A DNA stretch of 64,000 nt from UBA6049 sp965662345 (GTDB lineage: Bacteria; Bacteroidota; Bacteroidia; Flavobacteriales_G; Salibacteraceae), in the NCBI GenBank assembly GCA_965662345.1, contig CBFIHE010000012.1:6779-70778 (forward strand), given 5' to 3'. The translations under genes were made by a program, and so were the position numbers. The notes beneath the pieces are model-generated. The model saw only the letters and a list, made by a program, of their open reading frames with translations, did not search any database and was not told where the DNA came from. Positions 16,619-26,018 of this stretch are shown piece after piece. Within the stretch, counting starts at the first letter, position 1, and every line of letters begins with the position of its first letter.

Positions 16619-18409
16619 ATGGTTTTTTCAATGAAAAATGCTTCGGCATATATGAAGGCAATCGCACTGGTTGCCTTTTTTGCGTTTGATTCAGTAACAG
16701 CGCAACAAGTAGATTCATTGCGTAAAATTTTTCCCGTTGCTCAAGGGTACTCAGAACTGGACTGGAACTCTTTTGAAAATCTATCCCTAGCTATTCTTGA
16801 CCAATATCAGAACCCTATTGATTCGCTTAGTTATTACAAGGAGCTATTCTCCTACCATGACCAAAACAACAATACCTTAGAAGCTAGAAATGCCCTCAAC
16901 TTTATGCTTACAATTACAGAACGCATTGGTGATAAAGCCGAGGTTGCTGCTTGTCAATTAAGTATGGCCAATTTTTTGGTTAGACTGGGAGATACCAAAA
17001 ATGCGGGTTTCTACATGGAAAAAGCGAAAGCTTACTACACAGAGATACCATGGGGCTATGAAAAGGGTTACTTCTTTACCAGCCTATCTAGTTATTTTGA
17101 CTACATAAATGAGCTAGACTCTGCCATCTTAATCTCTAGTAAGACTCTAAAACAAATAGCTGCAGACACCTTAACTGGTTTAGAGGAGTTGAGGCGAAAT
17201 AATATTCACTTACTCTCTTTGGTGTACTTCAAAAAGCAAGAGTTTGATTCAACCTTTAAATATGCACAACAGTACTACAACCTGTCTAAAGCGCTAAATG
17301 ATGTAAGCAAAATACCAGATGCGGCTAACAACATGGCAGTTTATTACAGCTTGGTACTAGAGAATGATGTGTTGGCAGAAAAGTATTTGAGAGAGGCCAT
17401 TGAAGCGCATGGAGTAAACAATGATTTTTTGGATTTAGCCAATACTCTTAAAAACCTCAGCTATTCGCTCTACAACTTAGAGCGCTATGACGAGGCCTTT
17501 GATGTGTTGGATTCAGCCATGATGATTAATGACAGTATAAATGAAGTTATACGATTAAAAGAAATCATTCGAATAGAACGAGAATTCAACTACGAGAGAG
17601 AGAGTCAAGAAAAATTACTCGCTCAGCAAGATGCAGAAGAAGCTAAGTCTTACATGCAGCTTTTGGGAGCACTTTTACTCGTATTAGCACTCGCTGGTGC
17701 TTTGGGTGTAGTCTTATTTAGGGTTAAATCTAGAGAGAGGCAAAGACAGCTTGAATTGAAAGATGTTCGTATCTCCTCACTGCTAAAAGCTACAGAACTA
17801 GAAGCCTTGAATGCAGAGTTAGAGGGCCAGAAGAATGAGCGTAAACGCATTGCAAAAGAGCTGCATGATAGATTGGGCTCATTACTTGCAGGTACCAAAA
17901 TGCAGTTTACAGCTTTTGCATCAAAAGTAGGCGATGAAGAAAAGCAGGCGCAAATAGAAGAGTTACTGAAGGAGGCCATGGCAGAAGTTCGCAATGTTTC
18001 GCATGACCTCTATAACCCTAGGCTGCTGAGTGATGGACTCCCAGGTTCTATTAAGCGTTTGTGCGAAACGGTGAATTATGAAGGTTTATCTGCCAAGTTT
18101 ACCTTAATAGACAACTTACCACCTATGCCAAATGAGCTAAAAAGTACCGTTTTCAAAATATTTCAAGAGCTCTTAGCCAATATCATCAAGCATTCAAAAG
18201 CAACTTCTGTAAGCGTAACCATTTCTTACGAAGGCAAAGAGCTGATCTTGCGTGTTACTGATGACGGGGTAGGGTTTAATCCTTCAAAAGCTGAAGGAGG
18301 TCTTGGCTTAAAGAACATTAAAGAGCGAGCACAGCAGGTTGGTGGCCGCATTAAAATAGACTCCAACCCTGGAAAAGGAACTGTTTCTGAACTGAAAGTT
18401 GCCCTTTAA
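16619..18409 (+). CDS. TPR-containing membrane sensor histidine kinase (HisKA_3/NarL type)
   Basis: A 596-residue sensor kinase. Signal peptide at about 1-29 (ALVAFFAFDSVTAQQ), a periplasmic TPR-rich helical domain (about 30-335), one membrane helix (about 345-370), a short coiled coil, then a HisKA_3 dimerisation domain with the phospho-acceptor His416 in KELHDRLGS. The ATPase domain has the N box QELLANIIKHS and G boxes DDGVGFNPS and GGLGLKNIKERAQ. This is the usual architecture in Bacteroidota for kinases that signal to LuxR/NarL-type regulators. No response regulator is seen in the window, so its partner is elsewhere. An internal ATG at 16631 is an alternative start. Confidence 0.93.
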   Translation: MVFSMKNASAYMKAIALVAFFAFDSVTAQQVDSLRKIFPVAQGYSELDWNSFENLSLAILDQYQNPIDSLSYYKELFSYHDQNNNTLEARNALNFMLTITERIGDKAEVAACQLSMANFLVRLGDTKNAGFYMEKAKAYYTEIPWGYEKGYFFTSLSSYFDYINELDSAILISSKTLKQIAADTLTGLEELRRNNIHLLSLVYFKKQEFDSTFKYAQQYYNLSKALNDVSKIPDAANNMAVYYSLVLENDVLAEKYLREAIEAHGVNNDFLDLANTLKNLSYSLYNLERYDEAFDVLDSAMMINDSINEVIRLKEIIRIEREFNYERESQEKLLAQQDAEEAKSYMQLLGALLLVLALAGALGVVLFRVKSRERQRQLELKDVRISSLLKATELEALNAELEGQKNERKRIAKELHDRLGSLLAGTKMQFTAFASKVGDEEKQAQIEELLKEAMAEVRNVSHDLYNPRLLSDGLPGSIKRLCETVNYEGLSAKFTLIDNLPPMPNELKSTVFKIFQELLANIIKHSKATSVSVTISYEGKELILRVTDDGVGFNPSKAEGGLGLKNIKERAQQVGGRIKIDSNPGKGTVSELKVAL

Positions 18410-18489
18410 TTGAGGTTTATTTTGAATTCCAACATCGGCTTTGCCAGTTTCATGCTAAACTTGCAGTCGCAAACAAATTCAACCATAAC

Positions 18490-20040
18490 ATGGCTAAAGC
18501 GCAAGACGATAAGCTCAAAAAAATTGTTTCTCACGCCAAAGAATACGGCTTTGTTTTTCCTTCATCTGAAATTTATGATGGACTAAGCGCTACGTACGAC
18601 TATGGCCAACTTGGGGCATCGCTTAAAAACAACATCAAAGAATATTGGTGGAAATCGATGGTGCAAATGAATGAGAACATTGTGGGAATTGATGCTGCTA
18701 TTTTCATGCATCCCAAAACATGGAAGGCAAGCGGACACGTAGATGCGTTCAATGATCCTCTTATAGACAACAAAGACAGCAAGAAGCGCTACCGTGCAGA
18801 TGTACTCTTGGAAGAGCACATGGAGAAGATTCGCCAGAAAATTCAAAAAGAGGTTACCAAGGCAGCAAAGCGATTTGGTGGTTCTTTTGAAGAAGCAATG
18901 TTCATTCAAACCAATCCGCGTGTGTTAAAGTACACAGAGCAGATTAAGATGATTGAAGACCGCATGCGCACCTACTTAGATAACAATGATTTAGTTGCGC
19001 TCAAACAATTGATTGAAGAATTGGGCATTGTGTGTCCCGTTTCTGGTAGTAAAAACTGGACAGATGTTCGCCAGTTCAACTTAATGTTTAGCACAGAGTT
19101 AGGTGCAGTAGCAGATGATTCTGGTAGAATTTATCTGCGTCCAGAAACTGCACAGGGTATTTTCGTAAACTATCTGAATGTGCAGAAAACAGGTAGAATG
19201 AAACTGCCTTTTGGTATTGCTCAAATTGGTAAAGCGTTTAGAAATGAGATTATTGCACGCCAATTCATCTTTCGCATGCGCGAATTCGAACAAATGGAAA
19301 TGCAATTCTTTGTGAAACCAGGTACTGAATTAGATTGGTACGATATCTGGAAAAACAAAAGAATTGCTTGGCACAAGGCTCTTGGCTTTAGCGATAATAA
19401 GTACAGGTTCCATGATCATATCAAACTAGCCCATTACGCAAATGCCGCTGCAGATATAGAATTCGATTTCCCAATCGGCTTCAAAGAGCTAGAAGGTGTT
19501 CATTCAAGAACAGATTTTGACCTTTCTGCACATGAACAATTAAGCGGAAAAAAACTACAGTACTTTGATCCTGAGACCAATGAAAGTTATGTGCCGTTTG
19601 TTGTAGAGACATCTATTGGTTTAGACCGGATGTTCTTGGCTATTCTCAGTGAGTCTTTTGATGAGGAAACGTTAGAAGATAACTCACAACGTGTGGTATT
19701 GCGCATTCCGAGCTTCCTAGCGCCTATCAAAGCCGCTGTAATGCCATTAACTAAGAAAGACGGACTCCCTGAAAAAGCACGTGAAATCATGAATACCTTA
19801 AAATTTGATTTTGACCTGCAATACGATGAGAAAGATTCAATAGGGAAACGCTATCGCAGACAAGATGCTATTGGTACTCCTATATGCATTACGGTAGACC
19901 ATCAAAGTTTGGAAGACCATACCGTTACCATTCGCCACCGCGATAGTATGGAGCAAGAACGCGTGAGCATAGACGGTTTACAAGAAATACTACATGAAAA
20001 AGTAAGCTTAATAGGTGTTTTGAAAAGTCTGGAAGCTTAA
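18490..20040 (+). CDS. glyS: Glycyl-tRNA synthetase (alpha2, eukaryote-like type)
   Basis: A 516-residue class II synthetase that charges tRNA-Gly. The N-terminal YGFVFPSSEIYDGLSATYDYG segment (split here as two overlapping motifs), the RPETAQGIFVNY motif, the FRNEI motif 2, the FEQMEMQFF segment and the motif 3 region ETSIGLDRMFLA are all present. The C-terminal anticodon-binding domain starts near PIKAAVMPL. This is the single-chain dimeric GlyRS, not the alpha2-beta2 form. No T-box is expected or seen upstream. Confidence 0.97.
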   Translation: MAKAQDDKLKKIVSHAKEYGFVFPSSEIYDGLSATYDYGQLGASLKNNIKEYWWKSMVQMNENIVGIDAAIFMHPKTWKASGHVDAFNDPLIDNKDSKKRYRADVLLEEHMEKIRQKIQKEVTKAAKRFGGSFEEAMFIQTNPRVLKYTEQIKMIEDRMRTYLDNNDLVALKQLIEELGIVCPVSGSKNWTDVRQFNLMFSTELGAVADDSGRIYLRPETAQGIFVNYLNVQKTGRMKLPFGIAQIGKAFRNEIIARQFIFRMREFEQMEMQFFVKPGTELDWYDIWKNKRIAWHKALGFSDNKYRFHDHIKLAHYANAAADIEFDFPIGFKELEGVHSRTDFDLSAHEQLSGKKLQYFDPETNESYVPFVVETSIGLDRMFLAILSESFDEETLEDNSQRVVLRIPSFLAPIKAAVMPLTKKDGLPEKAREIMNTLKFDFDLQYDEKDSIGKRYRRQDAIGTPICITVDHQSLEDHTVTIRHRDSMEQERVSIDGLQEILHEKVSLIGVLKSLEA

Positions 20041-20080
20041 TTCATTACTATTCATCATAAAACGGCCTCTTTCTATCAAT

Positions 20081-20102
20081 TATTTCAAAACTATTTGAAA
20101 TA
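20081..20102. repeat. Perfect 9-bp inverted repeat between glyS and the next gene
   Basis: TATTTCAAA-ACTA-TTTGAAATA. The stem is AT-rich and lies 41 bases after the glyS stop and 20 bases before the next start. It may be a weak terminator for glyS or an operator for the following small gene; neither can be decided from sequence. Confidence 0.4.
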
Positions 20103-20121
20103 ACGACTGTTTCTTTTGTGT

Positions 20122-20502
20122 ATGGAGCAGTCTAGAGACGATCAACTTAAAAGGGTAAGACAACAAACGCATGTTGGGGTAGGTGATCTTAGACAATTTG
20201 AACAGCACACGCTATTACCAATTATTCGTTTTCAGAGCACACTCATTTATTCACAGATAAAGAATGAGTTAGCAGTAAAACACAAGGCCTTTAACGCTTT
20301 CAACCAAACGGAACAGAAGCGCTTGGTCAAGTTATTGATTAGCCAAGATGTTAAGTTAAAGCAATCTCTGATTCATACAGTTACCTCTCTCTTTACCATG
20401 GAGGAGTTCAAATTCTATCAAAAGCATGCCTTTGAATTGAATAAGCGCATTCTTAAGATTATTGAAGAACGCCTGCACCTCAACCTGGAGAAGCTGCTAT
20501 AA
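20122..20502 (+). CDS. Hypothetical helical protein (126 aa)
   Basis: About 126 residues from the ATG at 20122; a TTG two codons earlier is less likely. The sequence is strongly helical and basic, with FEQHTLLPIIRFQSTLIYSQ and KRLVKLLISQDVKLKQSLIH as amphipathic stretches and EERLHLNLEKLL at the end. There is no signal peptide or membrane span. I do not recognise the family. Confidence 0.65.
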   Translation: MEQSRDDQLKRVRQQTHVGVGDLRQFEQHTLLPIIRFQSTLIYSQIKNELAVKHKAFNAFNQTEQKRLVKLLISQDVKLKQSLIHTVTSLFTMEEFKFYQKHAFELNKRILKIIEERLHLNLEKLL

Positions 20503-20592
20503 GTGATGTTGATGTATAAAGCGGTTGATTGGTTTCCAGATTAGGCAATAGCCTTTCTGGGGTAGTTTCACAGTGAAAGTGCAGGTGTTTTT

Positions 20593-22128
20593 CTACAACT
20601 CATTCAATTTAGATAGATAAAATTCTGCCTGATTAAGATAATCTGCACGTTTGGCTGGGTCCATCTTATCCCAGGTTCTGTACATCATCCCTATTCTTGG
20701 GTTCTTAGCCAGCTTATCTCTATGTCGGTCGTAAAAATGCCAGTACAAGCTATTGAAAGGACATGCGTCTTTTCCTGTCTTCTTTTTATGATCGTATTTA
20801 CACCCAACGCAATAGTGACTCATCTTATGCATGTATGATGCGCTAGACACATAGGGTTTGGTTCCTACTATTCCTCCATCGGCAAATTGACTCATACCTC
20901 GGGTATTTGTAATCTCTACCCACTCAAGCGCATCTATATAGATGCCCAAATACCATGCATCAACCTCATCGGGATGAATTCCGGCCAACAGAGCAAAATT
21001 TCCAGTAACCATTAAGCGTTGAATATGATGCGCATAGCCATACTCTAGGCTTTGTGATATTGCATGCTTTAAACAAGCCATATCAGTTTCTCCCGTCCAA
21101 TACCAGTCTGGCAATTTCCGTTCATGACTAAAGAAGTTTAAGTCTCTATACTCTGGCATATGCATCCAGTAAATACCACGCATGTATTCTCGCCACCCTA
21201 TTATTTGGCGAACAAAGCCTTCAATTTGTGATAGTGAAATGCCCGCCCCAGATTCATAGGCTTCCACTGCTTTCTCCACCACTTCCAACGGATGCAGCAT
21301 TTTGGTATTCAAGCTAAACGAAAGTCTAGAGTGAAACAGGCTCCAATCTCTAGTAGTCATGGCATCTTGATAGGTGCCAAAGTCTGGTAGGCATTGCTTT
21401 ACAAAGAAATCCAGAAGCTCCAGACTCTCTTTTCTGTTTTTGGGCCAAATAAAACGCTTGGGTTGAATCTCGCCAATGGTTTGAATGCCTTGCCCGTTTA
21501 TGGTGGTAACAATCTCTGTTACATCATGCGAAAAGGTTAAGGCGCGAGGAACCTCCACAGAATCTGGCATCTTTTTTCTATTCTCTGCATCGTAATTCCA
21601 CTTGCCAGAAACGGGTTGATTCCCCTCCATGAGAACACCGTATTTCTTTCGCATAGCGCGATAGAAACTCTCCATTAGGAATTGTTTCTTGCCTTTGAAG
21701 AATTCCTCCAAGAAACCTCTATCGGTTAAAAAATGCTCAGTATCGCATACCGCTACGGGAATATTCAGTTTTTCTGCAAGACCTGAAAGGGCTTGATCTA
21801 AGCGATACTCATCTGGTAACTGATATTCAAAACGCTCAAAACCCTCTTGTTCAATCAACTTGCTTATTAAGGTGGGGAAAGAGGATTCATTTTGCATATC
21901 GTCTAACCTAAAGTAGCAAACTTCATGACCAGCCGCTTCCAAGGCTTTGGCAAAGGTGCGCATGGCTAAGAAGAACCCTGCTATTTTCTGAATGTGATGC
22001 GTTGCGTAGGTAGCCTCCTCATGCATTTCTGCCATTAGATAGGTTACGTGTTGATCTCTTTCTTTATACCAGGAATGCTTGGCATTAAGTTGGTCTCCCA
22101 ATACCAAGCGAAGTGTTTTTTGCGCCAT
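20593..22128 (-). CDS. Cryptochrome/photolyase family protein, FeS-BCP (PhrB-like) class
   Basis: About 511 residues from the ATG at 22128; an ATG three codons earlier (22137) is also possible. The N-terminal Rossmann domain (LRLVLGDQLNAKHSWYKE) and the C-terminal FAD domain match the photolyase-related group that repairs 6-4 photoproducts in bacteria. Four Fe-S cysteines of this class can be placed: one in DMACLKHAIS and three in SHYCVGCKYD...DACPFNSLYW. Other family words are GWREYMRGIYWMH and MVTGNFALL. It is predicted to bind FAD and a 4Fe-4S cluster. The gene lies next to the carotenoid operon, a common light-damage setting. Confidence 0.92.
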   Translation of the reverse strand: MAQKTLRLVLGDQLNAKHSWYKERDQHVTYLMAEMHEEATYATHHIQKIAGFFLAMRTFAKALEAAGHEVCYFRLDDMQNESSFPTLISKLIEQEGFERFEYQLPDEYRLDQALSGLAEKLNIPVAVCDTEHFLTDRGFLEEFFKGKKQFLMESFYRAMRKKYGVLMEGNQPVSGKWNYDAENRKKMPDSVEVPRALTFSHDVTEIVTTINGQGIQTIGEIQPKRFIWPKNRKESLELLDFFVKQCLPDFGTYQDAMTTRDWSLFHSRLSFSLNTKMLHPLEVVEKAVEAYESGAGISLSQIEGFVRQIIGWREYMRGIYWMHMPEYRDLNFFSHERKLPDWYWTGETDMACLKHAISQSLEYGYAHHIQRLMVTGNFALLAGIHPDEVDAWYLGIYIDALEWVEITNTRGMSQFADGGIVGTKPYVSSASYMHKMSHYCVGCKYDHKKKTGKDACPFNSLYWHFYDRHRDKLAKNPRIGMMYRTWDKMDPAKRADYLNQAEFYLSKLNEL

Positions 22129-22164
22129 GTTAAACAAACAGCCTTAACGATTCCTTTGTTTGAT

Positions 22165-22734
22165 ATGATTTGTGGAATAGATTATGGAGCCAAAATGGCA
22201 GGAACAACGGCTATTGCATCGTTGAAAAAGAACGAGGTTTCTATCGTGCAAAGCGAAAAGAAGAAAAGTGCAGACCAATTCATTTTAGAGCAAATTGAAA
22301 TACTTCAGCCCTCCCTAATAGGAATTGATGCTCCTCTTTCATTACCCGGAGTTTACCGCAATCTGCCTGGTTTTTCAAATTATCACTACCGCAAAGCCGA
22401 TGTTGAACTCAAAGCAATGAGTCCGATGTTTTTGGGCGGGCTCACCGCAAGGGCGATGGAGCTCAAGTCGCAATTGAGTGCGTTAAACATTGAAGTTTTG
22501 GAAACCTACCCCAAAGCACAAGCTTCAAAAATGGAGCTTCAAGACTACAAGAAAGATCCTTCTCTACTCATTCTGCACAAATTGAAAATTGAGAAAGCCA
22601 CGGGTTGGAATATCCCTACACCACAAAACCAACATCAGCTTGATGCTATACTCGCCTTGGTTGGAACACATCGCTTTGCGCAGGAAAACTACAACGCTAT
22701 TGGAGACCGAGAAGAGGGTATGATTTACTTCTGA
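22165..22734 (+). CDS. DUF429 family protein (RNase H-like fold)
   Basis: About 189 residues from the ATG at 22165 (MICGIDYGAKMAGTTAIA). A longer frame starts at 22048 but would run into the divergent photolyase gene. GIDYGAK at the start and IGIDAPLSLP in the middle are the acidic strand motifs of DUF429 proteins, which have an RNase H-like fold and are predicted nucleases of unknown substrate. Only 36 bases separate it from the divergent photolyase start, so the two share a short promoter region. Its end overlaps the convergent lycopene cyclase gene by ten bases. Confidence 0.8.
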   Translation: MICGIDYGAKMAGTTAIASLKKNEVSIVQSEKKKSADQFILEQIEILQPSLIGIDAPLSLPGVYRNLPGFSNYHYRKADVELKAMSPMFLGGLTARAMELKSQLSALNIEVLETYPKAQASKMELQDYKKDPSLLILHKLKIEKATGWNIPTPQNQHQLDAILALVGTHRFAQENYNAIGDREEGMIYF

Positions 22735-23441
22735 GTTCTATTAAGCTTGAACTTGTCAATGAACAACTCGTAGAGGAATACATTTAGAAGTATTAATAGC
22801 ATTCCGTAAAAGATGTCTTCAAACGGAATGGTACCTATACGAACGGTTGAGAACTCCCCCTCGTTGTACCAAACTACCTGTTCTTCGATTCCAGTTCCTG
22901 TGAGAATACCGTTTACCAAGAAAAAGCCCAATAACCCCACCAGGTAGGCCCTATAGAAGTTTGGTAGCCATTTGGGTTTTACGTAATAATGCAAATAGCT
23001 AAGAAAAGAGCCTAACAGCAAAAAAGTTGAGAACGTATACGCTTGATTAAACTTAACTGCGGCCATGGCGAATGAAAACCCGATGATGAAAACGGTAATA
23101 TTTCTGCTTTTAGCTTTGAAATACGGGTTCTCTGGCCAGAAGTAATTGACCACATCATAAATGAAAACACAGGCGTAGGGCACGGTAAGAAAGAAGAGAT
23201 ACTCGCCCAAGGGCAACTCAAATAAGTAAACCCCGCTTAGGTATTTGGGGTTAAAGCCCCAAACTTTCATAGAGGTAAACCAGACATCCCAAGCCAAGAA
23301 AAAAACACCTACAAGAAAAATAGCCAAGAATAGCGCCTTGAATCTTGCGTAAAAAGCAATTCTAGATTCAAAACTTCTGAGTAACGGTATAGAGACCGTC
23401 ATAGCATTGAGCATCAAGTATAGCCAAGGTGTTTCTAGCAT
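22725..23441 (-). CDS. crtYcd: Lycopene cyclase (fused CrtYc-CrtYd type)
   Basis: A 238-residue membrane protein with about seven helices and two copies of the lycopene-cyclase-domain motif: LPLGEYLFFL at about 75-84 and IPFEDIFYGM at about 207-216. In actinobacteria the two halves are separate CrtYc and CrtYd proteins; here they are one chain, as in other Bacteroidota and archaea. The enzyme forms beta-ionone rings on lycopene. It is the last gene of the carotenoid operon and its start overlaps the crtZ stop by one base. Confidence 0.9.
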   Translation of the reverse strand: MLETPWLYLMLNAMTVSIPLLRSFESRIAFYARFKALFLAIFLVGVFFLAWDVWFTSMKVWGFNPKYLSGVYLFELPLGEYLFFLTVPYACVFIYDVVNYFWPENPYFKAKSRNITVFIIGFSFAMAAVKFNQAYTFSTFLLLGSFLSYLHYYVKPKWLPNFYRAYLVGLLGFFLVNGILTGTGIEEQVVWYNEGEFSTVRIGTIPFEDIFYGMLLILLNVFLYELFIDKFKLNRTQK

Positions 23442-23923
23442 TACCCTGATACTTGTGTGCGTTTACTAGACTTGAATGCATCTCTGTAGTATTTCCACGG
23501 CACCACTAACATGCCAAAACATTCCCCGTCTTCTTTGCCCTTGTACTTATGATGAACATTATGTGCCTTTCTAATGGCTTTCCAATACGGGCTGTTTGCA
23601 CCTCTAAACCACTTAAAACGCTGATGAATAAAAACATCGTGCACCAAGAAGTAGCAGAAGCCGTAAACTGCAATCCCAAAGCCAATATCTGGAAGCCACC
23701 AGTTTCCTGCCATCATTCCCAGCATAATAAACAACCAACTGGGAACAGCAAATATTAAAAAGAAGACATCGTTCTTCTCAAAGAACCCTGGCTCTTTTTG
23801 ATGATGATCTTTGTGAAAGTACCAGCCTATTCCATGCATCACGTACTTGTGCATGAACCACGCCATGAATTCCATGAAGAGGAACGTACCTACAATAATG
23901 CCGGTATGGAGAAATGCTTGCAT
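23441..23923 (-). CDS. crtZ: Beta-carotene 3-hydroxylase
   Basis: A 160-residue non-haem diiron membrane hydroxylase. The histidine clusters of the family are visible: HKYVMHG, HKDHHQ, HDVFIHQRF and AHNVHHKYKG. It adds the 3-hydroxyl to a beta-ionone ring, using O2. Both ends overlap neighbouring operon genes by one base (cruF upstream, lycopene cyclase downstream). Confidence 0.95.
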   Translation of the reverse strand: MQAFLHTGIIVGTFLFMEFMAWFMHKYVMHGIGWYFHKDHHQKEPGFFEKNDVFFLIFAVPSWLFIMLGMMAGNWWLPDIGFGIAVYGFCYFLVHDVFIHQRFKWFRGANSPYWKAIRKAHNVHHKYKGKEDGECFGMLVVPWKYYRDAFKSSKRTQVSG

Positions 23924-24555
23924 TAGAGTGTAAAGTTTAATAGGGCAAAGAACCCAAATAATAGTAAGTACAATCCCGCACCTACTTTGTTCACCTTGTT
24001 GAACTTAATATAAAAGTACGCAGAACACATTACCAAAGAAACAGCCAACCACATTATATAGTTTTGGGTAGGAATAATTCCATCTTGCCAAACCCACATA
24101 TCGTACTTCATAGCCACTGGCTCTATCAAAAAATCCAAGAATACCATGAGAGCAGCAGCAAGCGGACCTTTTACAAACCAAGGGAGGGGAACACGATTAA
24201 CAGCACTTCCTGCGGCAAGCACAAGCATAAGCCAATTTACGCCTATCATAAGCGGAATATCAAACAGCTTGAAGCCGAGTGTTGCACCGTATGCATACTC
24301 TCCAAATAAAACACCAGTGGCAACGCCTGCCCATTCTACCAAAAAACCAGTAAGGTAAACACCAAGTACTACTAACCAGAAAGTGCTGTTTTTCCCTTTA
24401 TGAAAAGCAAGCACTAAGCCAGTAGAAATAAGCAAATTTAAGGGAGTAAGAAGTTTAAACCACTCAACATAAGATGAGTTGAGACCATACACCCCTACCC
24501 CGAGCAATACAAATAACACCAATAAGGCGTAGTGTTCTTTTTCAAGTTGTTTCAT
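23923..24555 (-). CDS. cruF: CruF-like carotenoid 1,2-hydratase
   Basis: About 210 residues from the ATG at 24555, which lies in a 4-base ATGA overlap with crtD; an upstream extension to 24603 is unlikely. It has six or seven membrane helices and the family segments YLTGFLVEWAGVATG, FGEYAYGATLG and FLDFLIEPVAMKYDMW. CruF/bisanhydrobacterioruberin-hydratase-like proteins (old DUF422) add water across the terminal psi-end double bond to give a 1-hydroxy carotenoid. With CrtD next to it, the pair would make the 1'-hydroxy-3',4'-didehydro end found in saproxanthin and myxol. Confidence 0.85.
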   Translation of the reverse strand: MKQLEKEHYALLVLFVLLGVGVYGLNSSYVEWFKLLTPLNLLISTGLVLAFHKGKNSTFWLVVLGVYLTGFLVEWAGVATGVLFGEYAYGATLGFKLFDIPLMIGVNWLMLVLAAGSAVNRVPLPWFVKGPLAAALMVFLDFLIEPVAMKYDMWVWQDGIIPTQNYIMWLAVSLVMCSAYFYIKFNKVNKVGAGLYLLLFGFFALLNFTL

Positions 24556-26018
24556 GAAGCCTTGGGTACGAGATCGCCAACAATTTTTGCTGAAAGCAAA
24601 CATAACGGAATGCCGCCACCTGGATGAACGCTACCTCCGCAAAAGTATAGGTTCTTTATGCGCTGCGAGAAATTGGGATGCCTCCAAAATGCGCTGAGTG
24701 CGGTATTGCTGCTTGAACCGTAAAGAGCCCCTGTATAGCTGCTTGTACGCTCTTCTATCAACCGCGGCTCTAGAATGCTTTCATTTTGAATTAACGGTTC
24801 AATGGGTTTACCAAGAATACGGCTCACTTTTTCTAAAATAGTCTTCCGTGCTTGCGGAATAATAGTATCCCAATCTTGCCCATTATTACCTGGTACATTA
24901 ATCATTACAAACCAATTCTCGCACCCGCGAGGGGCGTCTTCAGGTGCGGCCTTGCTAGAGATATGAATATACACAGTTGGGTCATCTACAACTGTTTTTG
25001 TATCAAACAAAGCCGTGAACTCTTTTTGATAGTCTTCTGTAAATAAGATATTGTGAACGTCTAATTCCGGAAAAACATCGGCTATACCCCAATAGAATAT
25101 AAGTGCAGAACTGCTTCTCTCTTGCTCTAAGGTACGCTCTGGTGCTGGCTGGTCTTTCAACAGTTTGCGGTAGGTAGGGACTACATCCATGTTGCTCACT
25201 ACAATATCTGCATCTAACCATTCTTCATTCACGCAAATACCGTCTGCTTTACCAGCATTCACCCTAATTTCACTCGCCCGTTGGTTAAAATCAAATGTTA
25301 CGCCCATATCTTTAGCAAGGTCTACCAGGGTGTTGGTAATGGCGTGCATACCCCCTTCTGGAAAATAGGCTCCTTGATTATGCTCAAGATGTGGAATAAT
25401 ACTGAGTACTCCAGGCGCTTTGTAAGGGTTACTTCCGTTATATGTGGCAAAGCGATTGAACAGTTGTACCAATTTAGGATGCTTTAATCTGTTCTTGTTC
25501 ACCTCATCCATGGTGTTCAGCAGGTTGAACTTATGCACTTTCACTAATGCCCTAAGCACATCTTTGCTTAAGTAGTTGCTCAGCTTGTGCAATGATTTTT
25601 CTAAGAATATTGGTGCGGTTCGATCATAAAGCATAGCGCTGTGCTTCAAGAAAGCAAGCACAAATTCACGCTGAACCCCTAGCTTTGAAAACACTTCATC
25701 TGCAAATGCTTCTGGTTGGGCATAGCCATGTACTACTGTTCCATCTTCCCAAAAATAGTGGCACGTTTTATCTAGTCTTTTGTAATTAAAGTAGTTTTTA
25801 GGGTTCCTTTTTGTGAGTCTAAACAACTCGTCTACCAAAAAGGGCATAGTAAAAAGAGAAGGACCCCCATCAAAGCGATAGCCATCTTGCTCAAAGGCAG
25901 TTAGTTTGCCTCCCGGATAGTGATTTGCTTCGTGAACGAAAACTTTATAACCTGTGTGTGACAGGCGAATTGATGTGGCGATTCCTGCAATTCCGGAACC
26001 TACAATACGTGCTATCAT
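24552..26018 (-). CDS. crtD: CrtI-family desaturase, probably 1-hydroxycarotenoid 3,4-desaturase
   Basis: A 488-residue FAD-dependent desaturase. The dinucleotide fold is GSGIAGIATSIRLS near residue 7, followed by EANHYPGGKLTAF and GYRFDGGPSLFTMP. The C-terminal FAD motif is LYFCGGSVHPGGGIPLCLLS. The GGPSLFTMP wording and position next to cruF point to CrtD rather than phytoene desaturase CrtI; crtB, crtE and a separate crtI are not in the window. If a true CrtI is missing from the genome, this assignment would need revision. It overlaps the redox gene upstream and cruF downstream by four bases. Confidence 0.8.
   Translation of the reverse strand: MIARIVGSGIAGIATSIRLSHTGYKVFVHEANHYPGGKLTAFEQDGYRFDGGPSLFTMPFLVDELFRLTKRNPKNYFNYKRLDKTCHYFWEDGTVVHGYAQPEAFADEVFSKLGVQREFVLAFLKHSAMLYDRTAPIFLEKSLHKLSNYLSKDVLRALVKVHKFNLLNTMDEVNKNRLKHPKLVQLFNRFATYNGSNPYKAPGVLSIIPHLEHNQGAYFPEGGMHAITNTLVDLAKDMGVTFDFNQRASEIRVNAGKADGICVNEEWLDADIVVSNMDVVPTYRKLLKDQPAPERTLEQERSSSALIFYWGIADVFPELDVHNILFTEDYQKEFTALFDTKTVVDDPTVYIHISSKAAPEDAPRGCENWFVMINVPGNNGQDWDTIIPQARKTILEKVSRILGKPIEPLIQNESILEPRLIEERTSSYTGALYGSSSNTALSAFWRHPNFSQRIKNLYFCGGSVHPGGGIPLCLLSAKIVGDLVPKAS

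Noticed and set aside
22048..22164. N-terminal extension of the DUF429 gene
   Set aside because: It overlaps the divergent photolyase start, and GIDYGAK directly after the later ATG is the family N-terminus.
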